Source of the DNA: Himantopus leucocephalus
Lineage: Eukaryota > Chordata > Aves > Charadriiformes > Recurvirostridae
Reading direction: 5' to 3'
Assembly (NCBI GenBank): GCA_003993805.1
Contig: RSEF01000017.1
Coordinates: 6,617,234-6,681,233, forward strand
DNA: 64,000 nt
Shown: piece by piece, positions 21,994-31,449 of the stretch
How positions within the stretch are numbered: position 1 is the stretch's first letter
Layout of the letters: every line of letters starts with the position of its first letter
The notes under the pieces: model-generated
The model's input: only the letters and a program-made list of their open reading frames with translations
Told to the model about the DNA's origin: nothing
Database searches by the model: none
Made by a program: the position numbers and the translations under genes

Positions 21994-23211
21994 CTGCAAT
22001 AGGGGCTAAAAACGGGAGCCCTACGCAGCTCATCTCAGCTGTGCCCGGCGAAGGCTCTCAGCACAGCCCTCTCGGGTCAGTGCTTTAATGCTATCGTGCC
22101 ATTCTCACCGCACACACAACACCCTTGCGCTCCCCCTCCCAGAGCCCTTTCCAACTTGGCTGGAGTGGTTTATAAAGCATTTTTTTTCTCCGCGCATGCC
22201 TGCCTTTCCACCGGACCCCCTCCCGGGGGACAGCCAAGCCCGTCCGATCGGGCTCAGAAATAGACGGTGGCTCATATGGCAGCTCACAGCCTCCTCCCGG
22301 AACCCGCAGCCACAAAGGCGGTTGCTCAAGCGTAGCATTCCTGCTCCCTGCGTCCCGGGAACAGCTGGACCGAAAAGATGCCGAGAATCCCTGCGAGGCT
22401 CCAAGGAAAAGATATTAACTCAGGAGGGGAGCAGCAGCGATATAATAAAAAGTCATAATAAAAGAGAGAAGCCACTGAGTGGATTAGCAGCCCAAACGCT
22501 GCTTGGCTTTTGGTCTCCTTTCCTCCAGCTTTTCCGTGCCGCACGGTGATCTGCTCAAACTCTTCCACCCCAGAGATGCTCAGCTCCTGAATTTCAGACA
22601 GATCTCCTGGACCTGTCCACGAAGCAAAGCCTGAGAAACTTAACTGTGCTTAACTCCGTCTGAGCGCACAGGAGGGCACGCAGGCACACGTAGCAGGCTT
22701 TAGACACTGCATCACCCCGGCACGCCGGTGCCTGCGCTCCCCTAGAGCAGGGCCACCCGCTCCAGGTCTGCCCTCGCGGGGAAATACACGGCAGATTTGG
22801 AGCTTGGTGTGTATTTCCCGGGTACAGTGAAGGTAGTAGGATATGTCCCGCTATTATAAAGCCACCTGGTACCTGCCAAGTACCGGTTCTTCCCTACTTT
22901 GTGCCAACACGGCGCAGCGGATGGGTTTTCCCTGCGGGGCTGCTCCGGCAGCACTGGTGCACGGGGGGGCAGCGGGATGCGGAGGTGGGGTGTCCCCATG
23001 GGGAGCAAGCAAACCCGCAGTCCTCACCCTCCACACACCCAGGTCGGACACCCAGCACAAGGTGTGCAAGGACGACATTCCCCTTCGCTCCTTTAGAAAC
23101 ACCCGGGGCGATATCGGGGGCACACAGCATCTGCTGCCGGGAGCCGCCGGCTGCGTCAAGAATTTTGCTGTTGGGGAGAGACAGGAGTGAAGGGGGCGGC
23201 TGTGGCGGTGG

Positions 23212-23250
23212 CAGCTGTTCCCTGCCCACGTAGGGCATTTAAATTTTAAA
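23212..23250 (+). promoter_or_regulatory. MYMK: Candidate MYMK core promoter: E-box and TATA-like element
   Basis: CAGCTG at 23212-23217 is a canonical myogenic E-box, the type bound by MyoD and myogenin, which are known to drive mymk in mouse and chicken. About 20 bases downstream, ATTTAAATTTTAAA at 23237-23250 is TATA-like and AT-rich within GC-rich sequence. Initiation about 25-30 nt further on would give a 5' UTR of roughly 65 nt before the ATG at 23338. Further E-boxes are CATCTG at 23128 and CAGCTG at 22362. This is a model from motif and position only. Confidence 0.45.
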
Positions 23251-23337
23251 GCACGCTCACCACGGCTGTTTTCTCCACCATCCCCATCCAGCTCACAGAG
23301 ACCCCGTCCCCCGGAGCCGCCGGCCCGCGAGGCACCC

Positions 23338-23472
23338 ATGGGTTCACTGGTAGCCAAGCTCCTTCTGCCCACCATCAGCACCTTGGTCTTCCTCCCCACC
23401 ATCAGCATCGCGGCCAAGCGGCGCTTCCATATGGAAGCCATGGTCTACTTCTTCATGATGTTCTTCGTGGCG
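23338..23472 (+). CDS. MYMK: MYMK exon 1
   Basis: Residues 1-45. The ATG has a good context (GCACCCATGG). Encodes the first membrane segment and the conserved KRRFHMEAMVYFF. Donor GCG|GTAAGA, phase 0. Confidence 0.97.
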
Positions 23473-26400
23473 GTAAGATGTCCCCATACCCCCACCCCTG
23501 CATGTTTCATCCCCCTGAATGCCCCCCCGCATCGGGTCTCTGCTGGGAAGGGTAGCTGGATCTCACCCAACAGCAGCGAGTCCGACCCCCAAAATATCCA
23601 TTTTCAGTTATTTCCCACCGTGTGCGGCGCTGAGTAGATAATGCTTCAGTTTAGGATGTCCTAAGGGGTGGCCTCACAGAGATTTCATGGTGTTTTGTGG
23701 TTGTGAGGTTAGGGAGAGGGTCTGGGTGCAAAGTGACCTGATTGACTCGCAATGTTTTAGAGCTGGTTTTTCTCAGTTTTACAGCTGGTAAGTGGCCATG
23801 CTGAATTTGGGGTTTAAATCATATCCAGAGTCTCTTGCTCTGCTTCTGTCGTTTTAGCCAAAAGCACGTAGTCGAACTATTGATTTCGTAATTGCTTAAC
23901 TGGGAGCAATGCTGGAGTCAGGGGAGTTTCTGCGCTGGGAAAGGGAAGACTAAAACCTGCTCCAGCAAGATAACCTGACTCAGGATAACTGAGGATAACC
24001 TGACTTGCTAGCTCAGGATAACCTGAGTTATCAAGAAAAATAACGACTAACCCTCCACCCTGGCAGAGCAGTTTGAAAACGCGTGTTTCACCAGGCTCAG
24101 AGTCACCCTGCCTTCCCTCACGTGGGAATAACGAGTGGAGAAAGTCAGTCGTCTGCACATATACAAAATAATTCGTGTTCCAGCTCCCGGCAGTAGGCTG
24201 CCCTGTGCTTCGTATCGCTGCTAAGTGCCTCCGTACACACACGGGCTGAACACCTAAAGCAGCAGTTGGACTGGGAAAAGTCTCCTGTTTAACGCCATGG
24301 CAATGCTCTGCTAAATAATATGAAGGAAACAGCCCAGCAACCCCACCAGTACTGCATTTACCTCTTCTCCCCACTCATCTCAAGGTATCTCATGAGGGTT
24401 GTCATGTCCCTTGTACAGAGACAGAGAAACTGAGGCAGGGAGGAGATAAAGGACCTTCCCGGTGTGAAAAGCTCTTCCACAGCAGCACGGAGGGTAAAGC
24501 ACGGCTCTGAACCAGAGCAGTCTCTTGTTCCAAGGGATCCACCGTTTAAACCTCCAATCAAAGCACAAGGGGGGGGGGGGNTTCTGCCAGTTCCATAAAA
24601 CTAGTTAATAAAACTGTCCCAGCCGAGCCCCCCCAGCTCCCCAGGGAAGCCAGACATCTACGATTTCATTTCGCACCAGTTTTGTGTCTGCTCCACCTCC
24701 CCGAGAAGTCAATAGGAAAATTGGCACATGCTTTGACGGAAGGTGGAACAGGTCCTCGCCGAAGAGATTGAAGAGGCAAAATATCTGTGCGTGGGGAGGG
24801 GAGGGGAAGGGAAGGGAAGGGAAGGGAAGGCAGCTGCCAGCATGGTCAGGGGGGGCGGATGGGCAGCAGCTGCTGCTGTTGCCTTTCTTGTAGCATCCCA
24901 CTCCTCCTCCCCCAGGAGACCTCATCAGAGCAGTGAAAGCATATGTCCATCGCAGACAAGTGCTGCGACGCCAGCCAGAAACACACTCTTTGTCTTCCCC
25001 CCTTTCTTCCCCCCGTCTCCGGACTCCCCGAACCCAATCTCAAGCAGAGAAAAGAATTACGGCCGTGGTGCAATCTTTTCTAGAAACCGCGGCGAGCCAA
25101 AGGACTTGCAGCAATTCCCATTATAAATAATATCAGCATCCCTGCTGGGCCATGACAGCGAGGATTGTTCCGAGGGCGTCCAGCCAAGCGGTGAAGGGAC
25201 TTCTTCAGAAACGGCGGAGCACGCTGGTGCTACCACTAGAAAACTCGCAGGGCTGAGTGCTCGGAGGAAAAGGCGAGCGCCAGGCAAACACTGGGAGCAT
25301 TCCCCTGATTGCACTGGAAAATTTCTCTTGGCTTGGTTTGCATTTATGTTGCATGACAATGGGTTGGGGTTTTTTTTTGCAAATAACCTAATCAATGAGC
25401 TAATGGGCAGAAACCAGCGGCTTTTAAGGGAACGCACTAATGAGTGAATTCCCCAGTATTCAGACTCTGGCCATATAAACGCTATTTAGCCTGGACAGTG
25501 ACCTGGCATCCATACACATTTCATCAGGACACGCATTTTGAATTGTTTTACAAGAATCTTTCGCAATTAGACCCATAACCCCAGAGTCCTCCTTCTGCTG
25601 GAGAGGACGTCCCTGCACCGCCTGGGGCTCGGCTCGAAGCAGCTTGGTCATCAGATTGCAAATTCTGGCACAGACCAAGAGGCAAACTACAGCTCGTCCA
25701 CAAATAATTTGTACTGAGAGAGAAGAATGCTGGTTCTCAGGCACTTTGCAATTGGGAACGGTGACATTATCTCTCAAATATATTCGTTACTGCATATCAG
25801 TGACCCTGGTGTATTGGAGGCTGTTCGGTTCTGGCTGGCCATCCTCTCAACAGCCACGCACGGGCTGTTTCAAACCAGTTGATAAGATCCATTACCGTAC
25901 TGGTCTGTGGGTAAGGAACTAGTTTTCTAATGCTTTTTTCTTTTTTCTTTTTTTTTAATAGATTTACCATGCATGTGATGGCCCCGGCTTATCAGTGCTG
26001 TGCTTCATGCGCTACGACATCCTGGAGTACTTCAGCATCTACGGAACAGCCCTGTCCATCTGGGTGTCCCTGATGGGTAAGCACCGGTCTCTCCCGGTTC
26101 CTACCCACCACCAGTGGCTGCAGGTCGGGCAGGATCTGTCGGCATCGCTGGTGGGACAATTAGTGGGTACAGTCCCCAGACATGCTCTTGCATTTGAGCT
26201 CCCATCTGCAAGACTTATCTTTTATGGGAGTCAGCCTGTGCTATGATTTAATCCATTTTTATCTCGTTCATGCTTTGGAAAGCCATTGCACTCGGTGGGG
26301 TCCAGACACACATGAAAACTGTCCTGAGTGGTGACTGGGGAAGTTTTGCTCTTGGAGATAAACAGAGCTCTGGCGCCGGGTGTTTGTGTTAGTCGGGTGT

Positions 26401-29400
26401 TCCTCTGCCTTCACCAACCCTTACGCATGTCCTTACAACAGCAGAACTATTTGTTTCAAACTGGCAAGTAACACATGCAGCCTTGTGCTCTAGTTCAAGG
26501 CAGGACAGTACTAAGAGATGACTTAGTTTGAAACCTCGTGTACGGGGGGATCTCCTATTCCTCCTCATTTTCCCCATACGGAGCCCATCAGCTTGTCCTG
26601 TCCTCACTTGGGGGCATTAAGAAATGCAGAATCTGCCACTTCCCTTGCTAGCATGCAAATCACAGTGGTTTAGTCAGAACAAATATATCTTCCTAGATTA
26701 TCAAAAGCCTAGTCTGGGCTGATGGGAAATACTAGATCTGCTTAGAAAAAGCACAAATAGATTTCACTTCCCTTTTATTAAAAATCCTGACTCTTTCCCT
26801 ACTACTCAGTTTTCCTTTTCCCACATTCCCTTCACTGTCTTTTTTTTTCTCAGTTTTGTTCCTCATTTGCCACTGAAACAAGGTATAATAGAATGAAAAA
26901 AAAAAAAAAAACCAACCCCAACAGAATTAAAGAAGGGGGTGCTGCCCCTGAGCCCGCAGGAGCCGCGGGGCAGCACCCCCTCCGCCGGGCACAGGTCCGT
27001 CCCTCCCTCATCAGCTGCCGAGGAGCGCAGACAGCAGCAACCCCTTCCAGGGCATGCGACGGGATAAATCTTGCATGCAGGGAAAAAAACAAGCGGAGGA
27101 AATATTAACCTTAGAAATGTCCCTGTTCCCCCAAGGTGCGAGTCCCAGGGAGGGCTCCCACGCTGCCCATGGCACTTCAGTGCTCGCTCTGCTCGGCTAG
27201 AAAAGGCAACGAGGCAAATCACCTCCGAAGGGCATTTTCAGTAGATAGCAGCAGTGTCAGGGTAGGTCAGAGCTGATCCAGACACTTTGGCTCCTTGCGG
27301 CAAAATTCAACTTGATTGCTTCATTACTGCATTCAAAAACCTTGCAAAAAAATACAAATCCTGGACTACGATGTTTAAAATATTGACCCGCAGGGAAACA
27401 ACAGAGATTAAAATACGGACATTATCCCTTAGCCAAACTCCCTATAAAACCACGATCCAAGGACATGGAAGGTGTGGTGACTGAAGCCCAGGGAAGCCTC
27501 TCTCTGTGGCTTGTAAAGCCCGAGCGCACATGTGCGGACGCAGACCCTCGGGCACACTTCCCGGAATGCAAATCCAGGACAGCCATAACACAGCTGTGCG
27601 AGCTGGAAAAGCATGGAGCCCACTGGGATCCATAACTTTTATCAGTTATTACCCCATTCTGTGCTAAACAAAAGCCTCTAATAATTTACTCGCACTGGCG
27701 ACTTCCAGCTTGCAAACCTCAGGCAGGTGCCGGCACGGCCGGGCAGCCCAGTCCCCATCGCACCGGTGAGCGTGGTCCTACCGGAGCGGGGTAATGGAGG
27801 CTGCATGGGGTGAGCCAGCAAGTTTGGGAGCATTGGAGATGTAGGATGAACCCAAGAGCCGATGGTGAGTTCATTGGGTCCAAGCGTATTCGCAATCACC
27901 TCCGACTTCTGGGTCGAGGCAGGAAAGGGGAATACGAGTGGGACAACTCCTTGAACTTCCACACACAACACTAAGACCTCTAAAATCAGCTCCTAGACCT
28001 ACCACTCTGATGCCTTGGGATGCTTCACTTTGCCCCTGTGTGCCTCAGTTTCCCCAGCTGTGAAGCATAAGAGGGGCAGATGGGACTCGGACGTGATGCA
28101 GAGGGTCCCCGAGGCCGGGGGGGACAGACCAGAGAAAGGCTTTAGGGGAGCAGCCGAGGAAGGGGGGGGGTGAGCTGACGCTCCCTGTGCTTGGTGCCAC
28201 GCAGCCCTGGCAGAGTTTGACGAGCCGAAGAGATCGACCTTCGTCATGTTCGGCGTCCTCACCATTGCCGTGAGGATCTACCACGACCGCTGGGGTTACG
28301 GCGTCTACTCAGGACCCATCGGGACGGCCGTCCTGGTGATAACCGTGAAATGGGTACGTAGAGAAGGGCACCGCGCTGGGGCTTTGCAGGATGCTCGTGG
28401 CGGGGAAGGGGCTGAGCCCTGCAAGGAAGGGGTCCGACCTGCGCCAGTGATTTCCTCCTCGAGGTCCAGCTCTCGCAGCACAGACCATCATTTCTCCCTC
28501 AACCCGAGCAGAACACAGGCAGACAGCAAGCAGCCTTTGTGGTAAACGCCAGATTCGATCGGTCTGAGCAATCTACCACATCTGTCCCTGCGTTTCTAAT
28601 CAGGAGGAACGTATTTATGGAGTTTTTACAGCTACTCAGAGGCAGAGGGGTCTGCTAAACTGCCCCGGAGCTGGTGGAAGATGTGCATAAAACACGGTGA
28701 TAAAGTGGGAAGGAGTCTGCCTGTAGTCTGCCTGAATCTGGCTGGCAGCTCCGGGGACAGTGGGGCGCTGTGCCGCAGCGTGTGTGCCACGTGCAGCAGA
28801 CGCTGTGGAGCTGGGTGGGAGCAGGGGTGGCAGAGCCATTGGCAGGAGCAGGCATGGCCGTAGAAGGGAAAGGAGAAGGATTCAGTAATGGGGTAAATAT
28901 TGCAGGAAGACGCTGCAATTGGAAATAGAGCGATGCAAGTCCCAGCTACAGACCGTCACTAAGCCCCCGTCTACTGCCCCGCTGGCAGCTAAAAGCAAGT
29001 GGCCACGATGGGGAGTAGATGGGCAAGGAGGGGACCAAGGCACGGGACCACCCCGCATCCCCCAGCCCGCGGATGCTGCGCTGGCATCCGCTCCCCCAGA
29101 GACTGGGTTTGCGAGGGCACACACTCCCTGAGCTGGGTTTGGGGCTGAACATGAGGAAAACAGCATTATGGTCAGGAATGAAGCAGGAGGAGCCCTTGCA
29201 GCACGCAGGCAGAGGTGCTTCCCACGTGCGGGCAGACCCCGGAGCCCGGGGGAGCCGGTCTGCGGGCTTTGCGTGTTTTTATTTCAGCATTTATGGGATC
29301 TTTCAGATGCGGAGCAGCCAGCTAAATCCCTGTGAATACACTTGGTGTGCTCTCTCTTTCCTTCCAGCTACAAAAGATGAAAGAGAAGAAAGGGCTCTAT

Positions 29401-30711
29401 CCGGACAAGAGCGTCTACACCCAACAGATCGGTCCTGGCTTCTGTTTCGGGGCGTTAGCACTGATGCTGAGGTTCTTCTTTGAGGTACCTGTTCGCACAC
29501 GCAATCCCCCTGACTTTACAAGGTGTAAAGGACATTACCAAGATAGGAGACCTCCCCCTTCGCACCGCGGGGCTGCATCCAGCCTTGGACAAAATCCAGC
29601 TCAGGTGTGGGTCTCCGGGCTCGGCGTGCCGGGGTCTGGTGGCAGGAGCAAGGGTTTGTCCCCATCCCAGCCCCAGCCCGTTAACTGCGGTGTGGGCAGG
29701 GACAGATGTGACAGCAAGTGACACGCAGGGTGATGCTTGCTCTCTTTTTCCCCCATTAAGTGGGTCACAAGGACATAGGCCATGCTTTCTTCAGCCGTAC
29801 GTGGTCCTCAAAATGGCTTTGTCAAATGCAAGTGGGGTTTTTTGGAACCCGGGCACGGGTGACTTAAGGACACCACGCAGAGCCACGGCAGGGACTGGAT
29901 ACGACCCAGGCATGGCCGGATCCAAAGCTGGCTCACGCCAAAGAAAAGACTCTCCGTTGAGTCCCAGGGGCACTCGATCCTGTGTTTATAACCTTTTGCT
30001 CTCGCCGCTGGCCAGTCCGCCCGTCCTGCCCAAAAGGGTCCGTCTGTCCCGCGCAGCGAAGGCGATAACCCCCCGGCAGCGCTGCCGGTCACGCCTGCGC
30101 TCAGCCCCGCTCTTACGGCTGCTCTGTGCATTGGGAGCTGCTAGATACAACCTCACAGTCATCCCCAAGGATTATTTTTCAAAGCATTTAGTAATTGCAA
30201 ATTCTAGCAGAACATAAAAATGTCACTTAGCAGAAACCGCCTCCCCCCGCGCCCCGGCCTCGCCGCCGCGTCCTTTGCGGGGTAATGAAACACTTCATTC
30301 AAGAATTGGGAAATGTGCAAATTGGAATGTGTTAAATCCACTTTGCTTTTTTTTTTTTTTTTTTTTTTTTTTTTTNNNNNNNNNNNNNNNNNNNNNNNNN
30401 NNNNNNNNNNGCAAAAAGAGGCAGAAGGCTCAGGAATATTTTTTTTATTCCTTTCCTTTTGGCTACTTGCGGAAACCTAATGTTTCGCACCTAACGCAGA
30501 GCCCCCCCGGCACCGCTGCTCCCGCGGCCCCGGACGCTCTCACTAACGCTCTCCCCGCTTGCAGGAGTGGGATTACACCTACGTGCACAGCTTCTACCAC
30601 TGCGCCTTGGCCATGGCCTTCGTGCTGCTGCTCCCCAAGGAGAACAAGAAGGCCGGGAGCGCCGGGACACCCGCCAGGCTGGACTGCTCCACGCTCTGCT
30701 GCTGCGTCTGA
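23338..30711 (+). CDS. MYMK: MYMK, myomaker (TMEM8C), complete, five exons, 220 aa
   Basis: A multi-pass plasma-membrane protein essential for myoblast fusion, working with myomixer to merge membranes during muscle formation. Exons are 23338-23472, 25962-26076, 28205-28353, 29368-29484 and 30565-30711, all with AG/GT borders and matching phases. The protein starts MGSLVAKLLLPT and contains KRRFHMEAMVYFF, YDILEYFSIYGTALSIWVS, FGVLTIAVRIYHDRWGYGVY and KKGLYPDKSVYTQQIGPGF. It ends LDCSTLCCCV, one residue shorter than human (221 aa). Seven hydrophobic segments fit the seven-TM topology of the family. The HxxxH pair (His180, His184) in the last segment fits the CREST-type membrane hydrolase fold. 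Residues equivalent to the human disease positions Pro91, Gly100 and Ile154 are present at the same numbers. Cys213 and Cys217-219 form the palmitoylated tail known in mouse. Confidence 0.98.
23967..24032 (+). repeat. Short degenerate repeat of GGATAACCTGA
   Basis: Four imperfect copies of (A/G)GATAAC(C)TGA in 66 nt. The last copy forms a small inverted repeat, GATAAC-CTGA-GTTATC. No known repeat family is recognised. Confidence 0.55.
24569..24581. repeat. G run ending in a single N
   Basis: Twelve Gs followed by an N at 24581. Of uncertain length. Confidence 0.7.
24793..24830 (+). repeat. (AAGGG)n purine microsatellite
   Basis: About seven units grading from GGGGA to AAGGG in MYMK intron 1. 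A purine-only strand with potential for triplex formation. Confidence 0.75.
25962..26076 (+). CDS. MYMK: MYMK exon 2
   Basis: Residues 46-84. The acceptor follows a long T tract ending AATAG. Encodes IYHACDGPGLSVLCFMRYD and then ILEYFSIYGTALSIWVSLM. Donor ATGG|GTAAGC, phase 1. Confidence 0.97.
26077..28204 (+). other. MYMK intron 2
   Basis: A 2.1-kb intron. A short poly-A run lies at about 26897-26911 and a short G run near 28163-28171. Nothing else is recognised. Confidence 0.85.
28205..28353 (+). CDS. MYMK: MYMK exon 3
   Basis: Residues 84-133. Encodes ALAEFDEPKRSTFVMFGVL and continues through RIYHDRWGYGVYSGPIGTA. It carries the Pro91 and Gly100 equivalents. Acceptor CCACGCAG, donor TGG|GTACGT, phase 0. 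Confidence 0.97.
28354..29367 (+). other. MYMK intron 3
   Basis: About 1.0 kb of intron with no recognisable feature. Confidence 0.85.
29368..29484 (+). CDS. MYMK: MYMK exon 4
   Basis: Residues 134-172. Encodes LQKMKEKKGLYPDKSVYTQQ, IGPGFCFGALALMLRFFFE. It is almost identical to human and carries the Ile154 equivalent. Acceptor CCTTCCAG, donor GAG|GTACCT, phase 0. Confidence 0.97.
29485..30564 (+). other. MYMK intron 4, with poly-T tract and gap
   Basis: A 1.1-kb intron. A T tract of about 28 nt (30348-30375) runs straight into a 35-nt N gap (30376-30410). No other feature is recognised. Confidence 0.85.
30376..30410. other. Assembly gap (35 N)
   Basis: A small sized gap inside MYMK intron 4, bounded on the left by a poly-T homopolymer. 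Confidence 0.99.
30565..30711 (+). CDS. MYMK: MYMK exon 5 and stop
   Basis: Residues 173-220 and a TGA stop. Encodes EWDYTYVHSFYHCALAMAF, then a short cytoplasmic tail ending LDCSTLCCCV. The run of three cysteines before the terminal Val is the expected palmitoylation site. Acceptor CGCTTGCAG. Confidence 0.97.
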   Translation, partial: EWDYTYVHSFYHCALAMAFVLLLPKENKKAGSAGTPARLDCSTLCCCV

Positions 30712-31423
30712 GCCGCCCCGGCCGAGCGGGGCGCTTGCTTTTCCGCTCCTCAGGTGATGGAAGGGGGCAACCAAAAGCAAAATGCCTGCCCGCTGCATCT
30801 TCCTCTGGGACACCGGCATCTTTTCCCACCAGCTCCGTGTGCGCCCTGGGCTTTTCTTCCCTTTTCCGCCATCAGCCCTAGCAGAGGTTGTGCTTGCGGT
30901 TTGCTCCATACCCGTCCTTCTCCCCGGAGAAGCGCTTGTCTGGGCTGCAGCCCTCAGGAGACCCTCGCGCTCGCGGGCCATGTCACCGCCTGGGCTGTCC
31001 CCTGCACTGGCCCTGGAGGACACGAGTTGTCCCCTCCGTGCAGGTTTGCCCAGCCTGAGCACATGGGGTTTTATTTGTCGCACCCAATTAACAGAACCTG
31101 TATTTTTTTGTGAGATATTTACTATTTTATTTATGCATTCTCTTGATGTAAATAATATATACCAACGAAGACTTTGCAAGCGTGCAATGCCAGTGTTTCC
31201 TACGCGGTGCGAGAAACATTCCAGCTCAGGTCCCGCTCAGCCGAGGGCAGATGCCAGCCCCAAAGCGGAGCTGCGGGCACGGCCACCCCGTCTCCTGCCC
31301 ACAGGTCCCCTGGCCCAGAGGGACCTCCAACATTGGGCCCTTTGTCCTTGCAGACCTGCCCGGGCGGCGCAGGCAGCAGGTGCGCTTGCAGAGAGCCCCA
31401 TTGGTATGGAAAGTACATGGAAA

Positions 31424-31429
31424 ATTAAA
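31424..31429 (+). terminator. MYMK: Candidate MYMK poly(A) signal (ATTAAA)
   Basis: The first common variant signal I find downstream of the MYMK stop, about 710 nt into the 3' flank. GT- and T-containing sequence follows. No canonical AATAAA was seen nearer, so the 3' UTR end is uncertain. Confidence 0.35.
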
Positions 31430-31449
31430 GGCAGAGAAAAGAAGCTCCT

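Larger units (their letters stand above)
14991..23211. other. Intergenic region between ADAMTSL2 (minus) and MYMK (plus)
   Basis: The two genes are divergently transcribed from this 8-kb stretch. I recognise no exon in it. It holds a poly-G tract at 16257-16311, a T tract at 16426-16455 and a minisatellite at 21823-21993, each with a single N inside. A GC-rich stretch lies around 17.1-17.6 kb. Open frames here are unsupported by any family match. Confidence 0.6.
23473..25961 (+). other. MYMK intron 1
   Basis: A 2.5-kb intron. It holds the small GGATAACCTGA repeat cluster at 23967-24032, a G run with a single N at 24569-24581 and an AAGGG tract at 24793-24830. No exon or retroelement is recognised. 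Confidence 0.85.
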
